Origin: Mycobacterium nebraskense
Lineage (GTDB): Bacteria; Actinomycetota; Actinomycetes; Mycobacteriales; Mycobacteriaceae
Assembly (NCBI RefSeq): GCF_002102255.1
Contig: NZ_LQPH01000129.1
Location: 62,001-126,000 of the forward strand
DNA length: 64,000 nt
Reading direction: 5' to 3'
Part shown: piece after piece, positions 1 through 8,193 of the stretch
How positions within the stretch are numbered: the first letter of the stretch is position 1
Layout: every line of letters starts with the position of its first letter
The notes under the pieces: model-generated
Told to the model about the DNA's origin: nothing
Seen by the model: the letters and a program-made list of their open reading frames with translations, nothing else
Database searches by the model: none
Program-made: the position numbers and the translations under genes

Positions 1-1
1 C

Positions 2-265
2 GACCACTTGGTCAACATGCTCGACGAACTTGGCTTCGCGCCCGAACGCCGGGCGGCCGACGGTGAGCAACAGGTCGGCCTGCGCCACTGTCCGTTCCTG
101 GAATTGGCCGAAAACCGGACGACCGTCGTCTGCCCGGTGCACCTCGGCCTCATGCAGGGAGCCATGGAGGCGTGGGGAGCGCCGGTCGCCGTCGACCGGC
201 TCGACGCGTTCGTCGAACCGGATCTGTGCGTGGCGCACCTGGCACTGCAGGATGCGGTCAAATGA
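2..265 (+). CDS. HTH transcriptional regulator, C-terminal part (window-truncated)
   Basis: Only the last 87 residues are present; the 5' end lies outside the window. What remains is the effector domain, with the motif CPFLELAENRTTVVC (two Cys 14 residues apart), then CPVHLGLMQG and a later Cys near DLCVAHL. The regulator at 2092-2787 has the matching CPFHALAQEQTELAC block, so the two are paralogues. ArsR/SufR-like regulators with such Cys spacing often bind metal or an Fe-S cluster; that role is inferred here. The stop overlaps the next start (ATGA), so it is co-transcribed with the membrane gene. It corresponds to Rv2621c in gene order. Confidence 0.75.
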   Translation, partial: DHLVNMLDELGFAPERRAADGEQQVGLRHCPFLELAENRTTVVCPVHLGLMQGAMEAWGAPVAVDRLDAFVEPDLCVAHLALQDAVK

Positions 266-687
266 GTACCGGACCGGCGATCGCCGTCGCGGTCACCTTC
301 GTGTGGCTCGGCATGGTGCTGGCGATCTCCTTCCTGGAAGCCCCGCTGAAGTTCCGCGCGCCCAACGTGACGCTGCAGATCGGGCTCGGCATCGGGCGGC
401 TGGTGTTTCGGGCCCTCAATACCGTCGAGGTCTGCTTCGCCCTGGTCGTCGTGGCGATCGTGGTCGCCGGCCCGACGACGGCGGGCATCACCGCGGCGAT
501 TTTGGTCGCCGTCGGCGCGCTGGCCGCGCAGTTGATCGCGGTGCGTCCCCGATTGACGCGCCGATCCGACAGCGTGCTCGCGGGATCGGACGGGCCGCGC
601 TCCCGAGCCCACTACGTGTACGTCGGCTTCGAGGTGGTCAAGGTAATCGCGCTAATTGTGGCGGGGATACTGCTATTGACGTTCTGA
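262..687 (+). CDS. small integral membrane protein (Rv2620c-like)
   Basis: A 141-residue protein with four predicted hydrophobic segments: about residues 5-25 (AVAVTFVWLGMVLAISF), 48-72, 75-93 and 120-140. Between helices lie a short basic stretch (RPRLTRRSD) and a soluble loop (SDGPRSRAH). No catalytic motif is visible. The ATG overlaps the stop of the upstream regulator by 4 bases, so translation is probably coupled, and the cupin gene follows after 32 bp. The context suggests a small operon of sensor-regulator, membrane protein and cupin. Function is unknown. Confidence 0.75.
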   Translation: MSTGPAIAVAVTFVWLGMVLAISFLEAPLKFRAPNVTLQIGLGIGRLVFRALNTVEVCFALVVVAIVVAGPTTAGITAAILVAVGALAAQLIAVRPRLTRRSDSVLAGSDGPRSRAHYVYVGFEVVKVIALIVAGILLLTF

Positions 688-719
688 CCGCGTCCGCCCA
701 ACCGCAAAGGGACTCTGCT

Positions 720-1064
720 ATGGAATCGATCTCGTTGACCAGCCTCGCATCCGAAAAGTTGGCCGAGGCCAAGGAATCGCACAGCGGGCGGGCCGCCCAT
801 ACCATCCACGGTGGCCACACCCACGAACTTCGGCAGACGGTGCTGGCATTGCTTGCCGGCCATGAGCTTTCCGAACACGACAGCCCCGGTGAGTCGACGC
901 TGCAGGTGCTGCAGGGCCACGTGCAGCTGACCACCGGCGGTGACGCCTGGGACGGCGAAACCGGCGACTATGTCGCGATTCCGCCCGAACGGCACGCCCT
1001 GCACGCGGTCGAGGATTCGGTGGTCATGCTGACCGTGCTCAAGAGCATTCCGTCGGCTCACTAG
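720..1064 (+). CDS. small cupin-domain protein (Rv2619c-like)
   Basis: A 114-residue single-domain cupin. Hydrophobic strand-rich sequence runs through the whole protein, with the cupin-like stretches GESTLQVLQGHVQL and GDYVAIPPERHALHAVED, the second carrying the conserved His residues of motif 2. Histidines also occur in the N-terminal HTIHGGHTHELRQT block and could bind a metal. No extra domain is attached. It follows the membrane gene by 32 bp and precedes the nitronate monooxygenase-like gene by 4 bp, so it probably belongs to the same transcript. The substrate is unknown; small stand-alone cupins are commonly sensors or minor dioxygenases. Confidence 0.75.
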   Translation: MESISLTSLASEKLAEAKESHSGRAAHTIHGGHTHELRQTVLALLAGHELSEHDSPGESTLQVLQGHVQLTTGGDAWDGETGDYVAIPPERHALHAVEDSVVMLTVLKSIPSAH

Positions 1065-1068
1065 CCGG

Positions 1069-2010
1069 ATGCTTTCCACGGCTTGGTCGAGAGAATTCGG
1101 GCTGCGGGTACCGATCGTCAACGCGCCGATGGGCGGGGTCGCCGGTGGCCGGCTGGCCGCGGCGGTCACCGCGGCCGGCGGTCTGGGCATGGTCGGCATG
1201 GGCAGCGTCGCGACGAGGGAACTGCTTCAAGCCCAGCTGCAGCACGTGCGGGGAACGTTCGGCATCGGCCTGGTCGATTGGGTGATGCGCACCGAGGCGG
1301 GGCTGCTGGAGGATGCCCTGGCCGCACGGCCGGCCCTGCTGTCGGTCAGTTTCGGAACCGACTGGTCGTGGGTCGCCAAGGCGCACGACGCCGGGATCCC
1401 GGCCGCCACGCAGGTATACGACAGTGTCGGGGCGCGCCGGGCGGCCGATGCCGGCGTCGACATTCTGGTCGCCCGGGGTTCCGAGGGCGGCGGGCACGGT
1501 GAGACCAAGCTCGCGACGCTGCCATTGCTCGACACCGTGCTGGACGCCGTCTCGGTCCCGGTGCTCGCGGGCGGCGGCGTCGCATCGGCGCGCAGCCTGG
1601 CCGCCGTGCTGGCCGCCGGTGCGAGCGGGGCGTGGGTGGGCACGCGCCTGGCCGCGTGTCCGGAGGCGCTCTCCGGCGACGGCAGCCGCCGCGCACTGAT
1701 CGCGGCCCGCGCCACCGACACCGCGGTCACCCGGGCCTTCGACGTGGCCCAGGCAAGGCCGTGGCCCGCGCGCTTCCCGTCGCGGGTGCTGACCAACGAC
1801 TTCGTCGAGCGCTGGACGGGCAAAGAGGACGCGCTCAACCCGCAGGCTTGCGACGAACTCGCGGCCTCCATCGCCGCCGACGATCGCCGGGTCGCCCCCG
1901 TGGACGCCGGTCAGGGCGTCGGGATGATCCGTGACGACGCGTCGGTGGCCGAGGTGATCGACGAGATGTGTTCGGGCGCAGAGCGATTGCTGGCCGGCTG
2001 GGGTTCGTAG
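1069..2010 (+). CDS. nitronate monooxygenase / 2-nitropropane dioxygenase family protein
   Basis: A 313-residue FMN-dependent TIM-barrel enzyme of the nitronate monooxygenase family, which oxidises alkyl nitronates such as propionate-3-nitronate; some members are instead enoyl reductase-like. Family landmarks are the N-terminal VPIVNAPMGGVAGG, the mid-barrel ARGSEGGGHG and the phosphate-binding VLAGGGVASARS followed by GASGAWVGTRL. It starts 4 bp after the cupin stop and probably shares its transcript. I do not recall a gene at this position in M. tuberculosis, so it looks like an accessory addition. The in vivo substrate cannot be read from sequence. Confidence 0.85.
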   Translation: MLSTAWSREFGLRVPIVNAPMGGVAGGRLAAAVTAAGGLGMVGMGSVATRELLQAQLQHVRGTFGIGLVDWVMRTEAGLLEDALAARPALLSVSFGTDWSWVAKAHDAGIPAATQVYDSVGARRAADAGVDILVARGSEGGGHGETKLATLPLLDTVLDAVSVPVLAGGGVASARSLAAVLAAGASGAWVGTRLAACPEALSGDGSRRALIAARATDTAVTRAFDVAQARPWPARFPSRVLTNDFVERWTGKEDALNPQACDELAASIAADDRRVAPVDAGQGVGMIRDDASVAEVIDEMCSGAERLLAGWGS

Positions 2011-2091
2011 CGCCAGCCGCCACGCTCGCGTGACGTTCGACGGCCGTCGTGACGCCAGCGTGACACTCGGCGACGAACTGGGTGCTCCGGG

Positions 2092-2787
2092 CTACGTGTC
2101 GCTCGGGGTGAGCACAACGCAACAGCGATCCGGCCCGGGACATAGCTGGGCGTCGGGACCGTGCGGCGCCAGGGCATCGGCCACGCCGGTGATGAGCGCG
2201 TGGTTCATGTTGCAGGCCAGCTCGGTCTGCTCCTGGGCGAGCGCGTGGAATGGGCAGTTGGCGAGTTCGATTCTGCGACCGATGGTGTGGGGTTCGTAGC
2301 CGTACCTGCTCAGGACCTTGACGGCGAGCTTGAGCCCCGCCGCTGCGTTGGCGGGCCGCCGCGGCGTGGCACCGATGGTCCGTCCGTAGTCATGCGCGAC
2401 CCCGTTGAGGACCTCGACAACGGGCTCACCGCTGGAGGACGACTTCGCGATCGCCGTTGCCATCAGCCGTCCCGCCAGTTCGTATTCGCGCTGGGGGAGA
2501 CTGACCGCGATGTCGCGGCCCGCCCTGCGGTAGAGCTTGGATGTCCGTCCCGCACCCGGGCCGGATCGGCCCGCCAAGCGCGCGTACTCGCTTTCCAGCA
2601 AGCCCTCGGCGGTCAACCGATCCAAGTGAAACTTGGCCTGGTGGTGTGGAATCCCGACGGCGTCGGCCGCTTGATCGCGGCTCACCGGCGCGGATTGAGC
2701 GCACACGAACCGGTAGAGCTCGCGGCGCACCGGGTCGGCGAGCGCCCCGATGCCGGCGGCGTCGCGCTCGAGGGAGTCGTCGTTCAC
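2092..2787 (-). CDS. ArsR/SufR-like winged-helix regulator (Rv2618-like)
   Basis: A 231-residue regulator. Residues 12-60 form a winged helix (LADPVRRELYRFV, then a recognition segment around HHQAKFHLDRLTAEGL). The C-terminal half ends in a Cys-rich region: CPFHALAQEQTELAC, then LCPGPDRCC. Such clusters in SufR-like regulators hold an Fe-S cluster or metal; by analogy this protein may sense redox or metal state. The start is GTG. It is divergent from the membrane gene at 2878, and the shared 90-bp promoter region contains a perfect 11-bp inverted repeat, so it probably represses itself and its neighbour. It is paralogous to the truncated regulator at the left edge. Confidence 0.8.
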   Translation of the reverse strand: MNDDSLERDAAGIGALADPVRRELYRFVCAQSAPVSRDQAADAVGIPHHQAKFHLDRLTAEGLLESEYARLAGRSGPGAGRTSKLYRRAGRDIAVSLPQREYELAGRLMATAIAKSSSSGEPVVEVLNGVAHDYGRTIGATPRRPANAAAGLKLAVKVLSRYGYEPHTIGRRIELANCPFHALAQEQTELACNMNHALITGVADALAPHGPDAQLCPGPDRCCVVLTPSDT

Positions 2788-2800
2788 GTCAACAACCGTT

Positions 2801-2866
2801 TCTAACAGATAAAACTCTTGACGCTACAGTCTACAGAATCTAACGTTCAAATTACTATCTGTTAGA
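2801..2866. promoter_or_regulatory. paired operator half-sites in a divergent promoter
   Basis: The 11-mer TCTAACAGATA at 2801-2811 has its exact reverse complement at 2856-2866. The arms are 55 bp apart centre to centre, about five helical turns, and flank the promoter of the downstream gene. Partial copies (TCTACAGA, CTAACG) lie between. This is the expected architecture for a looping or cooperative repressor and the obvious candidate is the winged-helix regulator encoded on the left. The repeat is seen directly; the assignment is inferred. Confidence 0.6.
2818..2846 (+). promoter_or_regulatory. sigma-70-type promoter for the 2878 gene
   Basis: TTGACG at 2818-2823 and TAACGT at 2841-2846 are separated by 17 bp and match the -35 and TANNNT -10 patterns of the mycobacterial housekeeping sigma factor. 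The right arm of the inverted repeat then lies just downstream of the expected start of transcription. A strong ribosome site (GAAGGAGG) precedes the ATG at 2878. Confidence 0.5.
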
Positions 2867-2877
2867 AGGAGGCAACT

Positions 2878-3315
2878 ATGAGCACCACCAACGCAACCCC
2901 CACGCTCACAGCCCAGTTGAAGGATCCGGCGCTGTCGGCGTACTACGCCCTTCGCACCGTTTTCACCATCGCGCCCATCGTCTTTGGGCTGGACAAGTTC
3001 TTCAACGTGCTGACCCACCCGCATCACTGGAGCATGTACCTGGCCGGCTGGATCAACGATCTGGTGCCCGGCACCGCCGATCAATGCATGTATCTGGTGG
3101 GCGTCATCGAGATCGTGGCCGGTGTGCTGGTCGCCGTCGCCCCGCGATTCGGTGCCTGGGTAGTCGCGGCCTGGCTGGCCGGAATCATTATCGACCTGGT
3201 CACCGGGCCCGGCTTCTACGACGTGGCACTGCGCGACTTCGGTCTGCTGGTCGGCGCCATCGCGCTCGCCCGCCTGGCGCAGGGCGTACACAGCGGCAGC
3301 ATCGCGCGCCGATAA
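2878..3315 (+). CDS. DoxX-like four-helix membrane protein (Rv2617c-like)
   Basis: A 145-residue membrane protein with hydrophobic segments near residues 20-40 (YYALRTVFTIAPIVFGLDKF), 62-82, 88-108 and 115-132. The GLDKFFN segment after helix 1 and the overall four-helix plan resemble the DoxX/DoxD family of small redox-associated membrane proteins; membership is likely but not certain. The ATG follows GAAGGAGG closely. It is divergently transcribed from the Cys-containing regulator at 2092-2787 with operator repeats between them, so it is the likely target of that regulator. No enzymatic residues can be assigned. Confidence 0.75.
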   Translation: MSTTNATPTLTAQLKDPALSAYYALRTVFTIAPIVFGLDKFFNVLTHPHHWSMYLAGWINDLVPGTADQCMYLVGVIEIVAGVLVAVAPRFGAWVVAAWLAGIIIDLVTGPGFYDVALRDFGLLVGAIALARLAQGVHSGSIARR

Positions 3316-3323
3316 CCGGTCGC

Positions 3324-3860
3324 TCAGACCCCGCGCAGATAGCGTTTCGCGATGACGCGCTGGGCCACCGACACCGCCGGCCTGGCGGCCTTACTCCACC
3401 AGGTCGCCGGCCGGGAGAACGCCGTCACCTCCGCGAACACCGCGGAGGTGACGGGGTCGCGCCGGACGACAAAGCGTTCCTCGCCAGACTCCGGATGTCC
3501 CGGCAGGGTGCCGTAGGCGAATCCGCGTATGTCGGGTTCATCGATCACGTACACCACCCGGCACGGCGCGGGCAGAAAACCCATGCGCACCACCACAACT
3601 GTGTCGACCTCCGCGACCTCGGAACTGGCCCGCACCCGCAGCCCGGCCCCGTGCTGCATGCCCCAGCGCATGACGGCGTCGGCGGCCCGCTCGAAGCGCT
3701 GTTGTCCCGTCCCGATTTGTTTCTCCGTGTGCAGGTGGCCGTACCCCGCGGGCAGCTTGCCGGATGCGGTCGCCCCCACCTCGGTGTACGTCAACGGGAG
3801 TTCCTCGAGCGCTGCTAAGTCCACCTGCCCAGCTTGCCACGCCGAGATGCACGCCGACAT
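3324..3860 (-). CDS. DUF1990-family protein (Rv2616-like)
   Basis: A protein of 178 residues if it starts at the ATG at 3860 (MSACISAWQAG); an upstream ATG at 3893 would add 11 residues but would run through the start of the divergent gene. The sequence has the DUF1990 pattern: LTYTEVGATASGKLPAGYGHLH near the N-terminus, a central RWGMQHGAGLRV, and GFAYGTLPGHPESGEERFVV followed by a terminal SRPATWWSKAARP segment. The family is uncharacterised; members are small soluble proteins related to the SRPBCC fold. Its 3' end converges on the membrane gene with 8 bp between stops. Confidence 0.75.
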   Translation of the reverse strand: MSACISAWQAGQVDLAALEELPLTYTEVGATASGKLPAGYGHLHTEKQIGTGQQRFERAADAVMRWGMQHGAGLRVRASSEVAEVDTVVVVRMGFLPAPCRVVYVIDEPDIRGFAYGTLPGHPESGEERFVVRRDPVTSAVFAEVTAFSRPATWWSKAARPAVSVAQRVIAKRYLRGV

Positions 3861-3881
3861 TTCCGGCGTACGGTCGTAAAA

Positions 3882-4766
3882 GTGACCGCACAAAACTCCA
3901 AAACCGTTGCCTCAGCGTCCGGAACGTTCGCCCTCGGCGGCGACCTGACCATCAACCGGCTCGGCTTCGGCGCCATGCGCCTTACCGGTAAGGGCGTGTG
4001 GGGCCCGCCCGCCGATCGCGACGAATGCGTCCGGGTGTTGCGCCGCGCCGTCGAACTCGGTGTGAACTTCATCGACACCGCGGACTCCTACGGCCCCTAC
4101 ATATCCGAGGACATCATCCGGGAGGCGCTGCACCCGTACGACGGATTGGTCATCGCGACCAAGGCGGGGCTGCTGCGCACCGGACCGGACGTCTGGATCC
4201 CGCTGGGCAACCCGAGCTATCTGCGCCAGGAATGCGAGATGAGCCTGCGCCGCCTCGGCGTCGACACCATCGACCTGTTCCAGCTGCACCGCATCGACCC
4301 CGACTTCCCGCTGGCCGATCAGGTGGGCGAGCTGCTGACGCTGAAGAACGAGGGCAAGATCCGCCACATCGGCCTGTCCGAGGTCAACGTCGACCAGCTC
4401 ACGGAGGCTCAGCGGACCACCGAGATCGTGTCGGTGCAGAACATGTACAACCTGTCCGCCCGGGGCGCCGAGCCGCTGCTGGACGCCGCGACCCGTCAGG
4501 GCATCGGCTTCATCCCGTGGTTCCCGCTGGCCGCCGGGCCGCTCGCCGCCCCCGACGGCCCGCTGCAGCGCATCGCCGCCGAGCACCACGCGAGTCCGTC
4601 GCAACTGGCGCTGGCCTGGTTGCTGAAACGGTCGCCGGTGATGCTGCCGATTCCGGGCACATCGAAGGTGGCGCACCTGGAGGAGAACGTCGCCGCCGCC
4701 GAGATCGCGCTGTCCGACGACGAGTTCGAAACCCTGTCGGTGGTTGGGGCTCAACGGACGGTGTGA
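3882..4766 (+). CDS. aldo/keto reductase
   Basis: A 294-residue NADPH-dependent aldo/keto reductase. The start is taken as the GTG at 3882; an upstream ATG at 3834 would overlap the divergent DUF1990 gene. The catalytic tetrad is recognisable: Asp and Tyr in FIDTADSYGP, Lys in IATKAG and His in LFQLHRID. The C-terminal MLPIPGTSKVAHLEENVAA is the usual NADPH phosphate-binding segment. Members reduce aldehydes and ketones of many types, so the substrate is open. A thioesterase gene follows in the same direction after 36 bp. I do not recall this gene here in M. tuberculosis. Confidence 0.88.
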   Translation: MTAQNSKTVASASGTFALGGDLTINRLGFGAMRLTGKGVWGPPADRDECVRVLRRAVELGVNFIDTADSYGPYISEDIIREALHPYDGLVIATKAGLLRTGPDVWIPLGNPSYLRQECEMSLRRLGVDTIDLFQLHRIDPDFPLADQVGELLTLKNEGKIRHIGLSEVNVDQLTEAQRTTEIVSVQNMYNLSARGAEPLLDAATRQGIGFIPWFPLAAGPLAAPDGPLQRIAAEHHASPSQLALAWLLKRSPVMLPIPGTSKVAHLEENVAAAEIALSDDEFETLSVVGAQRTV

Positions 4767-4802
4767 CCGCCCCGCGCCGCGCGTTCTGCCGGGCAATACG
4801 GT

Positions 4803-5426
4803 GTGGTGGTGGCGGAACAGCAGCATCGCGGCGGTGGGTTCAACCCGCCGGAGCCGACGACCAAGGGCGGCCCCGACTACGGCAGGTTCATCGACGCCGT
4901 GCGCACCCTGCAGGACCACGCGCGCGCCGTCGACGCACCTGACGCGGTGATCACCGAGGCCGCCGACCTGCTGGACAAGGTGTCGGCACTGCTGAGCCCG
5001 TTCGACGCCGACGAATGGGAGTCCCCGTCAGGGCGCCGGATGGACCTGCCGATGCGCGGCAACATCCTGACCGTGCCCATGTCGGCGCGCAAGACCGACG
5101 AGGGCCGCATCCAGGGCTCGGCCCGGTTCGCCCGGTTCCATCTGGGCCGCAACGGCGCCGTGCACGGCGGGTGCCTGGGGATGCTCTTCGACAGCGTGCT
5201 CGGGTTGACGTCCTCGGTGCTCACCGGGGGCCCCTACCAGCGCACGGCGTACTTGAAGATCGACTACCGCCATGTCGTGCCGATCGAAAAGGAGCTGCAG
5301 TTCGACGCGGGCATCGACCGGGTGGACGGGCGCAAGATCTTCGTGTCCGGCCGGTTGACCGACGGCGACACGCTGCTGACCGAAGCCGACGCCCTGTTCG
5401 TGCGGCTCAAGCCCGGTCAGCCCTGA
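4803..5426 (+). CDS. PaaI-like hotdog thioesterase
   Basis: A 207-residue hotdog-fold protein. Residues 1-95 are an unannotated helical N-terminal extension (FNPPEPTTKGGPDYGRFIDAVRTLQ). The hotdog domain follows, with RNGAVHGGCLGMLFDSVLG as the substrate-site helix (HGG motif) and TAYLKIDYRHVVPIEKELQF as the central strand. Such enzymes hydrolyse acyl-CoA or aryl-CoA thioesters. The GTG at 4803 is used (a second GTG follows immediately). It lies between the reductase and the thrS promoter and probably shares a transcript with the reductase. Confidence 0.82.
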   Translation: MVVAEQQHRGGGFNPPEPTTKGGPDYGRFIDAVRTLQDHARAVDAPDAVITEAADLLDKVSALLSPFDADEWESPSGRRMDLPMRGNILTVPMSARKTDEGRIQGSARFARFHLGRNGAVHGGCLGMLFDSVLGLTSSVLTGGPYQRTAYLKIDYRHVVPIEKELQFDAGIDRVDGRKIFVSGRLTDGDTLLTEADALFVRLKPGQP

Positions 5427-5448
5427 ATCGCCCCGCACCGCTAATGGC

Positions 5449-5479
5449 TTGGGCCTATGAACGCCCGCCCCGATAGCAT
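5449..5479 (+). promoter_or_regulatory. probable promoter of the thrS-PIM gene cluster
   Basis: TTGGGC at 5449-5454 and TAGCAT at 5474-5479 with 19 bp between form a plausible but weak promoter. The implied leader of about 55 nt to the thrS ATG is too short for a T-box, and I see no T-box core sequence. Confidence 0.35.
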
Positions 5480-5543
5480 GGCAACGACTATTCACAGATC
5501 ATTAGTCACTCCCCAGATAACTGAGCCTTGGAGACCCAACGCG

Positions 5544-7598
5544 ATGAGCGCCCCCGCACAGCCCACACCAGCTACCCCGATCCGGGTTCCTGCTGGTACT
5601 ACCGCGGCCTCCGCGGTCGGCGAGGCCGGGCTGCCGCGCCGGGGCGCCCCGGACGCGATCGTGGTGGTGCGCGACGGCGACGGCAAGCTGCGCGACCTGA
5701 GTTGGGTGCCCGACGCCGACGTCGAGGTCGTCCCGGTCGCTGCCAACACCGATGAGGGCCGCAGCGTCATCCGGCATTCGGCCGCGCACGTGCTGGCCCA
5801 GGCCGTCCAGGGCCTGTTCCCGCAAGCCAAGTTGGGGATCGGGCCGCCCATCACCGATGGGTTCTATTACGACTTCGACGTGGCAGAGCCGTTCACCCCC
5901 GAAGACCTGGCGGCGCTGGAAAAGCGGATGCGCCAGATCGTCAAAGAGGGGCAGCTGTTCGAGCGCCGCGTCTATGAGTCCAAGGACCAGGCGCGCTCGG
6001 AGTTGGCGAACGAGCCCTACAAGCTCGAACTCGTCGACGACAAGTCCGGCGACCCCGACATCATGGAGGTCGGCGGCGACGAGCTCACCGCCTACGACAA
6101 CCTCAATCCCCGCAGCCGGGAAAGGGTTTGGGGCGACCTGTGCCGCGGGCCGCACATCCCGACCACCAAGCACATCCCCGCGTTCAAGCTGACTCGAAGC
6201 TCCGCCGCCTATTGGCGGGGCGACCAGAAAAACGCCAGCCTGCAACGCATCTACGGCACCGCGTGGGAGTCGCAGGAGGCGCTGGACCGCCACCTCGAGC
6301 TGCTCGCGGAGGCCCAGCGCCGCGACCACCGCAAGCTGGGCACCGAGCTGGACCTGTTCAGCTTCCCCGATGAAATCGGTTCCGGGCTGGCGGTTTTCCA
6401 CCCCAAGGGCGGCGTCGTGCGCAGGGAACTGGAGGAGTACTCGCGGCGCAAGCACATCGAGGCCGGGTACGAATTCGTCAACACCCCGCACATCACCAAG
6501 GAGCAACTGTACATCACGTCGGGCCACCTCGAGTGGTACGCCGACGGCATGTACCCGCCGATGCACCTGGACGCGGAGTTCAACGCCGATGGGACGGTGC
6601 GGAAGCCCGGGCAGGACTACTACCTCAAGCCGATGAACTGCCCGATGCACCATTTGATCTATCGGTCACGCGGCCGCTCGTACCGAGAGCTTCCGTTGCG
6701 GCTCTTCGAGTTCGGTAGCGTGTACCGCTACGAGAAGTCGGGTGTGGTGCATGGGCTGACCCGGGTGCGCGGCATGACTCAGGATGACGCCCACATCTAC
6801 TGCACGCGAGAGCAGATGCGCGACGAGCTGACCTCGCTGCTGCGCTTCGTGCTCGACTTGCTGGCCGATTACGGGCTCAACGACTTCTACTTGGAGCTGT
6901 CCACCAAAGACCCGGAGAAGTACTCCGGCTCCGACGAGATGTGGGACGAGGCCACCGCTGTCTTGCGGGAGGTGGCCGTGGCTTCGGGATTGCATTTCGT
7001 TCCTGACCCCGGTGGCGCGGCGTTCTATGGTCCGAAGATCTCGGTGCAGGTCAAGGACGCGTTGGGCCGCAGCTGGCAGATGTCGACCATCCAGCTCGAC
7101 TTCAACATGCCGGACCGATTCGAGCTGGAATACACCGCGTCCGACGGGTCCCGGCAGCGGCCCGTGATGATCCACCGGGCGCTGTTCGGGTCCATCGAGC
7201 GGTTCTTCGGCATCCTCACCGAGCACTACGCGGGGGCGTTCCCGGCGTGGCTGGCGCCCGTGCAAGTGGTCGGCATCCCCGTCGCCGACGAACACGTGCC
7301 CTACCTGGAAAGCATTGCCGCGCAGCTGAAATCGCACGGTGTTCGGGTGGAGGTGGACAGCAGCGACGATCGGATGGCCAAGAAGATCGTCCACCACACC
7401 GGCCAAAAGGTGCCGTTCATGTTGCTGGCCGGCGACCGCGACGTCCAGGCGAAGGCGGTGAGCTTCCGCTTCGGCGACCGCACGCAGATCAACGGTGTGC
7501 CCCGTGACAGCGCCGTCGACGCGATCGTGGCTTGGATCGCCGACCGTGAGAACGCCGCCCCCACAGCCGAACTCGTGAAGGTAACCGGCGGTGAGTAG
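5544..7598 (+). CDS. thrS: threonyl-tRNA synthetase
   Basis: A class II synthetase of 684 residues that charges tRNA-Thr. An N-terminal TGS-like region is followed by the editing domain with [11 protein letters not shown] (the HxxxH metal-type site) and [12 protein letters not shown]. The catalytic core includes the zinc ligand Cys in [13 protein letters not shown], motif 2 ([21 protein letters not shown]) and motif 3 ([15 protein letters not shown]), followed by an anticodon-binding domain. The start is placed at the ATG at 5544 (MSAPAQPT) behind a GGAG sequence; a GTG/ATG farther upstream lies across the promoter. The HIT gene begins 3 bp after the stop, so thrS heads the lipid operon. Confidence 0.96.
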   Translation: MSAPAQPTPATPIRVPAGTTAASAVGEAGLPRRGAPDAIVVVRDGDGKLRDLSWVPDADVEVVPVAANTDEGRSVIRHSAAHVLAQAVQGLFPQAKLGIGPPITDGFYYDFDVAEPFTPEDLAALEKRMRQIVKEGQLFERRVYESKDQARSELANEPYKLELVDDKSGDPDIMEVGGDELTAYDNLNPRSRERVWGDLCRGPHIPTTKHIPAFKLTRSSAAYWRGDQKNASLQRIYGTAWESQEALDRHLELLAEAQRRDHRKLGTELDLFSFPDEIGSGLAVFHPKGGVVRRELEEYSRRKHIEAGYEFVNTPHITKEQLYITSGHLEWYADGMYPPMHLDAEFNADGTVRKPGQDYYLKPMNCPMHHLIYRSRGRSYRELPLRLFEFGSVYRYEKSGVVHGLTRVRGMTQDDAHIYCTREQMRDELTSLLRFVLDLLADYGLNDFYLELSTKDPEKYSGSDEMWDEATAVLREVAVASGLHFVPDPGGAAFYGPKISVQVKDALGRSWQMSTIQLDFNMPDRFELEYTASDGSRQRPVMIHRALFGSIERFFGILTEHYAGAFPAWLAPVQVVGIPVADEHVPYLESIAAQLKSHGVRVEVDSSDDRMAKKIVHHTGQKVPFMLLAGDRDVQAKAVSFRFGDRTQINGVPRDSAVDAIVAWIADRENAAPTAELVKVTGGE

Positions 7599-7601
7599 AC
7601 A

Positions 7602-8171
7602 GTGACCGAAGAGGAACGCGACGACACCATCCTCGACAGGGGTGTAGGCCAGAGTGACCACCTGCAACGGCTGTGGACGCCGTACCGGATGACCTATCTG
7701 GCCGAAGCGCCGCTGAAGCGCGACCCCAACGCTTCGGGCAAGACCGAGGAGCCGTTCACCGACATCCCGCAACTGTCCGACGAGGAAGGCCTGGTGGTCG
7801 CCCGCGGCGAACTCGTCTATGCCGTCCTCAACCTCTATCCGTACAACCCCGGGCACCTGATGGTGGTGCCGTACCGGCGGGTGTCCGAACTCGAGGACCT
7901 CACCGAGGAGGAGAGCGCGGAGTTGATGGCCTTCATGCAGAAGGCGATTCGCGTGATCAAGAACGTGTCGCGCCCGCACGGCTTCAACGTCGGACTTAAT
8001 CTGGGCACGTCTGCGGGTGGGTCGCTGGCCGAACACCTGCACGTGCACGTGGTGCCGCGCTGGGGCGGCGACGCGAACTTCATCACCATCATCGGCGGGT
8101 CGAAGGTGATTCCGCAGTTGCTGCGCGAAACCCGCCAGCTGCTGGCCACGGAGTGGGCAAAGCAGTCGTGA
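7602..8171 (+). CDS. HIT-family Ap4A phosphorylase (Rv2613c-like)
   Basis: A 189-residue histidine-triad protein. The triad motif is HLHVHVVPRW near residue 148, preceded by NVGLNLGTSAGGSLAEH and by the N-terminal LNLYPYNPGHLMVVPYRR strand typical of the GalT/HIT fold. The M. tuberculosis orthologue Rv2613c has been reported to be a diadenosine tetraphosphate phosphorylase, which splits Ap4A into ADP and ATP. That fits its place directly after thrS, since aminoacyl-tRNA synthetases make Ap4A as a side product. GTG start 3 bp after thrS; pgsA follows after 22 bp. Confidence 0.88.
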   Translation: MTEEERDDTILDRGVGQSDHLQRLWTPYRMTYLAEAPLKRDPNASGKTEEPFTDIPQLSDEEGLVVARGELVYAVLNLYPYNPGHLMVVPYRRVSELEDLTEEESAELMAFMQKAIRVIKNVSRPHGFNVGLNLGTSAGGSLAEHLHVHVVPRWGGDANFITIIGGSKVIPQLLRETRQLLATEWAKQS

Positions 8172-8193
8172 GCCGCGAAGGAAGACGCGAGCC

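Noticed and set aside
2030..2060. CGACGGCCGTCG palindrome and repeated CGTGAC between the monooxygenase and regulator genes
   Set aside because: Such short GC palindromes are common in this genome. It sits between convergent genes, and I have no further support for a regulatory role.
5427..5543. T-box or threonine attenuator in front of thrS
   Set aside because: The leader is only about 55 nt from the likely promoter, and no T-box sequence or terminator/antiterminator pair is visible.
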